Positions 63,005-64,000 of a DNA stretch of 64,000 nt are shown here, in pieces. Position numbers and translations under genes: made by a program. The notes under the pieces are model-generated. The model saw nothing but the letters and a program-made list of their open reading frames with translations. It had not been told where the DNA came from and made no database searches. Source of the DNA: Paenibacillus sp. R14(2021) (lineage in GTDB: Bacteria > Bacillota > Bacilli > Paenibacillales > Paenibacillaceae); NCBI RefSeq assembly GCF_019431355.1, contig NZ_CP080269.1:1860001-1924000 (forward strand). Reading direction: 5' to 3'. Each line of letters opens with the position of its first letter. The stretch's first letter is position 1.

Positions 63005-64000
63005 CTAGTTCGTTTGTACGTGAACCTTATGCGAACCGCTGCACAGCAGTGCATGCGGGAATTGCGATTGTTTGGCCGGATCGATTTCGGTTCTGGTTCC
63101 GTCCTCGACCTTCACCATGGACAAATAGAGTTTATCGATGTTTTTGATCGAGCGAATTGATTTGAGCAGGGAATAAAACAACGACGGATGCAGTGTTTCG
63201 CCGATTTCCCATCCTCGGCCGTCCAGCTTTCCCTTCAGCGGATCCAGGAACAGCGTCAATTTGTCGATGCATGCCGTTTCTGTGGGCAGCACGTCATCAA
63301 GCGCTTCAACTGTCACGACGACCGTCACGGACACCTCTAGGAAAGCAGGCGCAATGACTTGCACGGACGGCGCATGGGCAACTGTATTTGCAGCTCGCTC
63401 AATCAAATAAGCTTCAATCTGGCGTTTCAATGCCGGGAACAGCGCGTAGCCTCTTTCACCCGGTACAGAGAGCGCGACCAGCGTAATCGAACCTAAGCTG
63501 TGCTCCATGTACACGTTCCGGTTCGGCAGGCATTTGACCTTCGTTAGTCCGGGATACGCTTCTCTAGCCAGCCACTCGAAATCCTCCGCTGTTACGGCGC
63601 GGCCTTGATGCTTGAGCCGCTGCGGTCCGCGCAGCATCGCCGCTTCCAGCCGTTCCGTGTGGCAGCCCCCGCCTGCAGGCTCCGGGTTGGTTGCTCCAGC
63701 GATAAATGCGATCGATTGCAGCAGACCCTTGATTTCGCCTGCACCGATATTGCCTTCTTCGCCGGCCGTGACTTTATAGTTGACGCGAATGCTGTCCGGA
63801 CCTCCGCCCGGAACCGCACGCCCGTGAATGCCTTCGCCGAACGTGATTGTGCCGGCAGAGCCATCCAGTACGTAATGCCGATCATCGGCAGCAGAAGCAA
63901 GGAACGAATCGACGCCGCTCCATCGTACCCATACGCGCTGCACAAGACCTTCGCTGTCGTAAAGCACTTCGATCGATTCCGGCGACTGGCGTACATGGGC
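63005..64000 (-). CDS. Second Baseplate_J-like protein (5' end outside window)
   Basis: Frame open from 64000 to the stop at 63005, 331 residues without a start in the window. Baseplate_J core: ITFGEGIHGRAVP, VTAGEEGNIGAGEI, then the GGGCHTERLEAAMLRGPQ and GRAVTAEDFEWLA blocks equivalent to those in its neighbour. Separated by 21 bases from the next gene. Further particle genes would be expected upstream, beyond the right edge. Confidence 0.87.
   Translation of the reverse strand, partial: AHVRQSPESIEVLYDSEGLVQRVWVRWSGVDSFLASAADDRHYVLDGSAGTITFGEGIHGRAVPGGGPDSIRVNYKVTAGEEGNIGAGEIKGLLQSIAFIAGATNPEPAGGGCHTERLEAAMLRGPQRLKHQGRAVTAEDFEWLAREAYPGLTKVKCLPNRNVYMEHSLGSITLVALSVPGERGYALFPALKRQIEAYLIERAANTVAHAPSVQVIAPAFLEVSVTVVVTVEALDDVLPTETACIDKLTLFLDPLKGKLDGRGWEIGETLHPSLFYSLLKSIRSIKNIDKLYLSMVKVEDGTRTEIDPAKQSQFPHALLCSGSHKVHVQTN

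Noticed and set aside
56784-64000. Ordinary prophage tail module
   Set aside because: DUF4157 and DUF4280 genes nearby, and no integrase, holin, capsid or terminase seen, fit an eCIS better; the right side is unseen, so this is not final.

Overview
The window looks like chromosome of a Paenibacillus-type Gram-positive (Paenibacillaceae). The evidence is the strong AGGAGG ribosome sites, frequent GTG/TTG starts, LplA/LplB/LplC-type sugar ABC transporters paired with YesM/YesN-like and YesS-like regulators, yhaO-yhaN, and queD-queE-queC. No gene names were checked against a database; all calls come from reading motifs.

Bases 1-28,440 form a glycan-utilisation region, almost all on the minus strand, in two blocks. 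Block A (1-8,014): sensor kinase, AraC-type response regulator, two ABC permeases, a lipoprotein binding protein and a GH110 (alpha-1,3-galactosidase-type) enzyme cut by the left edge. Block B (8,741-28,431): a membrane AraC/YesS-like regulator with its own binding protein, two permeases with a second binding protein, two tandem secreted GH27 alpha-galactosidase-type enzymes with long modular tails, an SGNH esterase, a GH95 alpha-fucosidase-type enzyme and a divergent AraC regulator. Five cre-like (CcpA) sites precede transcription units of this region. Three identical tRNA-Leu(CAG) genes lie at both ends of block B.

Bases 28,700-46,230 are mostly housekeeping genes: xanthine phosphoribosyltransferase, a lipoprotein, an ArsB-like transporter, a YkvI-like transporter, a glycosyltransferase-yhaO-yhaN operon behind a LexA-like box (yhaN is frameshifted), a GGDEF protein, queuosine-precursor genes queD-queE-queC, PhzF, an EamA transporter and a GyrI-like protein.

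Bases 45,235-64,000 hold the most unusual content: part of an extracellular contractile injection system (eCIS)-like locus. It has two Baseplate_J-type proteins, a P2-I-like tail protein with a beta-propeller front, a conserved tail-associated protein, a PAAR-like (DUF4280) spike protein overlapping a membrane MORN-repeat protein, and a DUF4157 protein with acidic tandem repeats. Between them is a three-gene operon: a membrane nucleotidyl-cyclase-like protein that has lost its catalytic residues, a GNAT acetyltransferase, and an NTT/MFS-like transporter fused to HEAT repeats and a cyclic-nucleotide-binding domain that lacks the usual phosphate-binding arginine. Sheath, tube and AAA+ genes of the particle, if present, would lie beyond the right edge.
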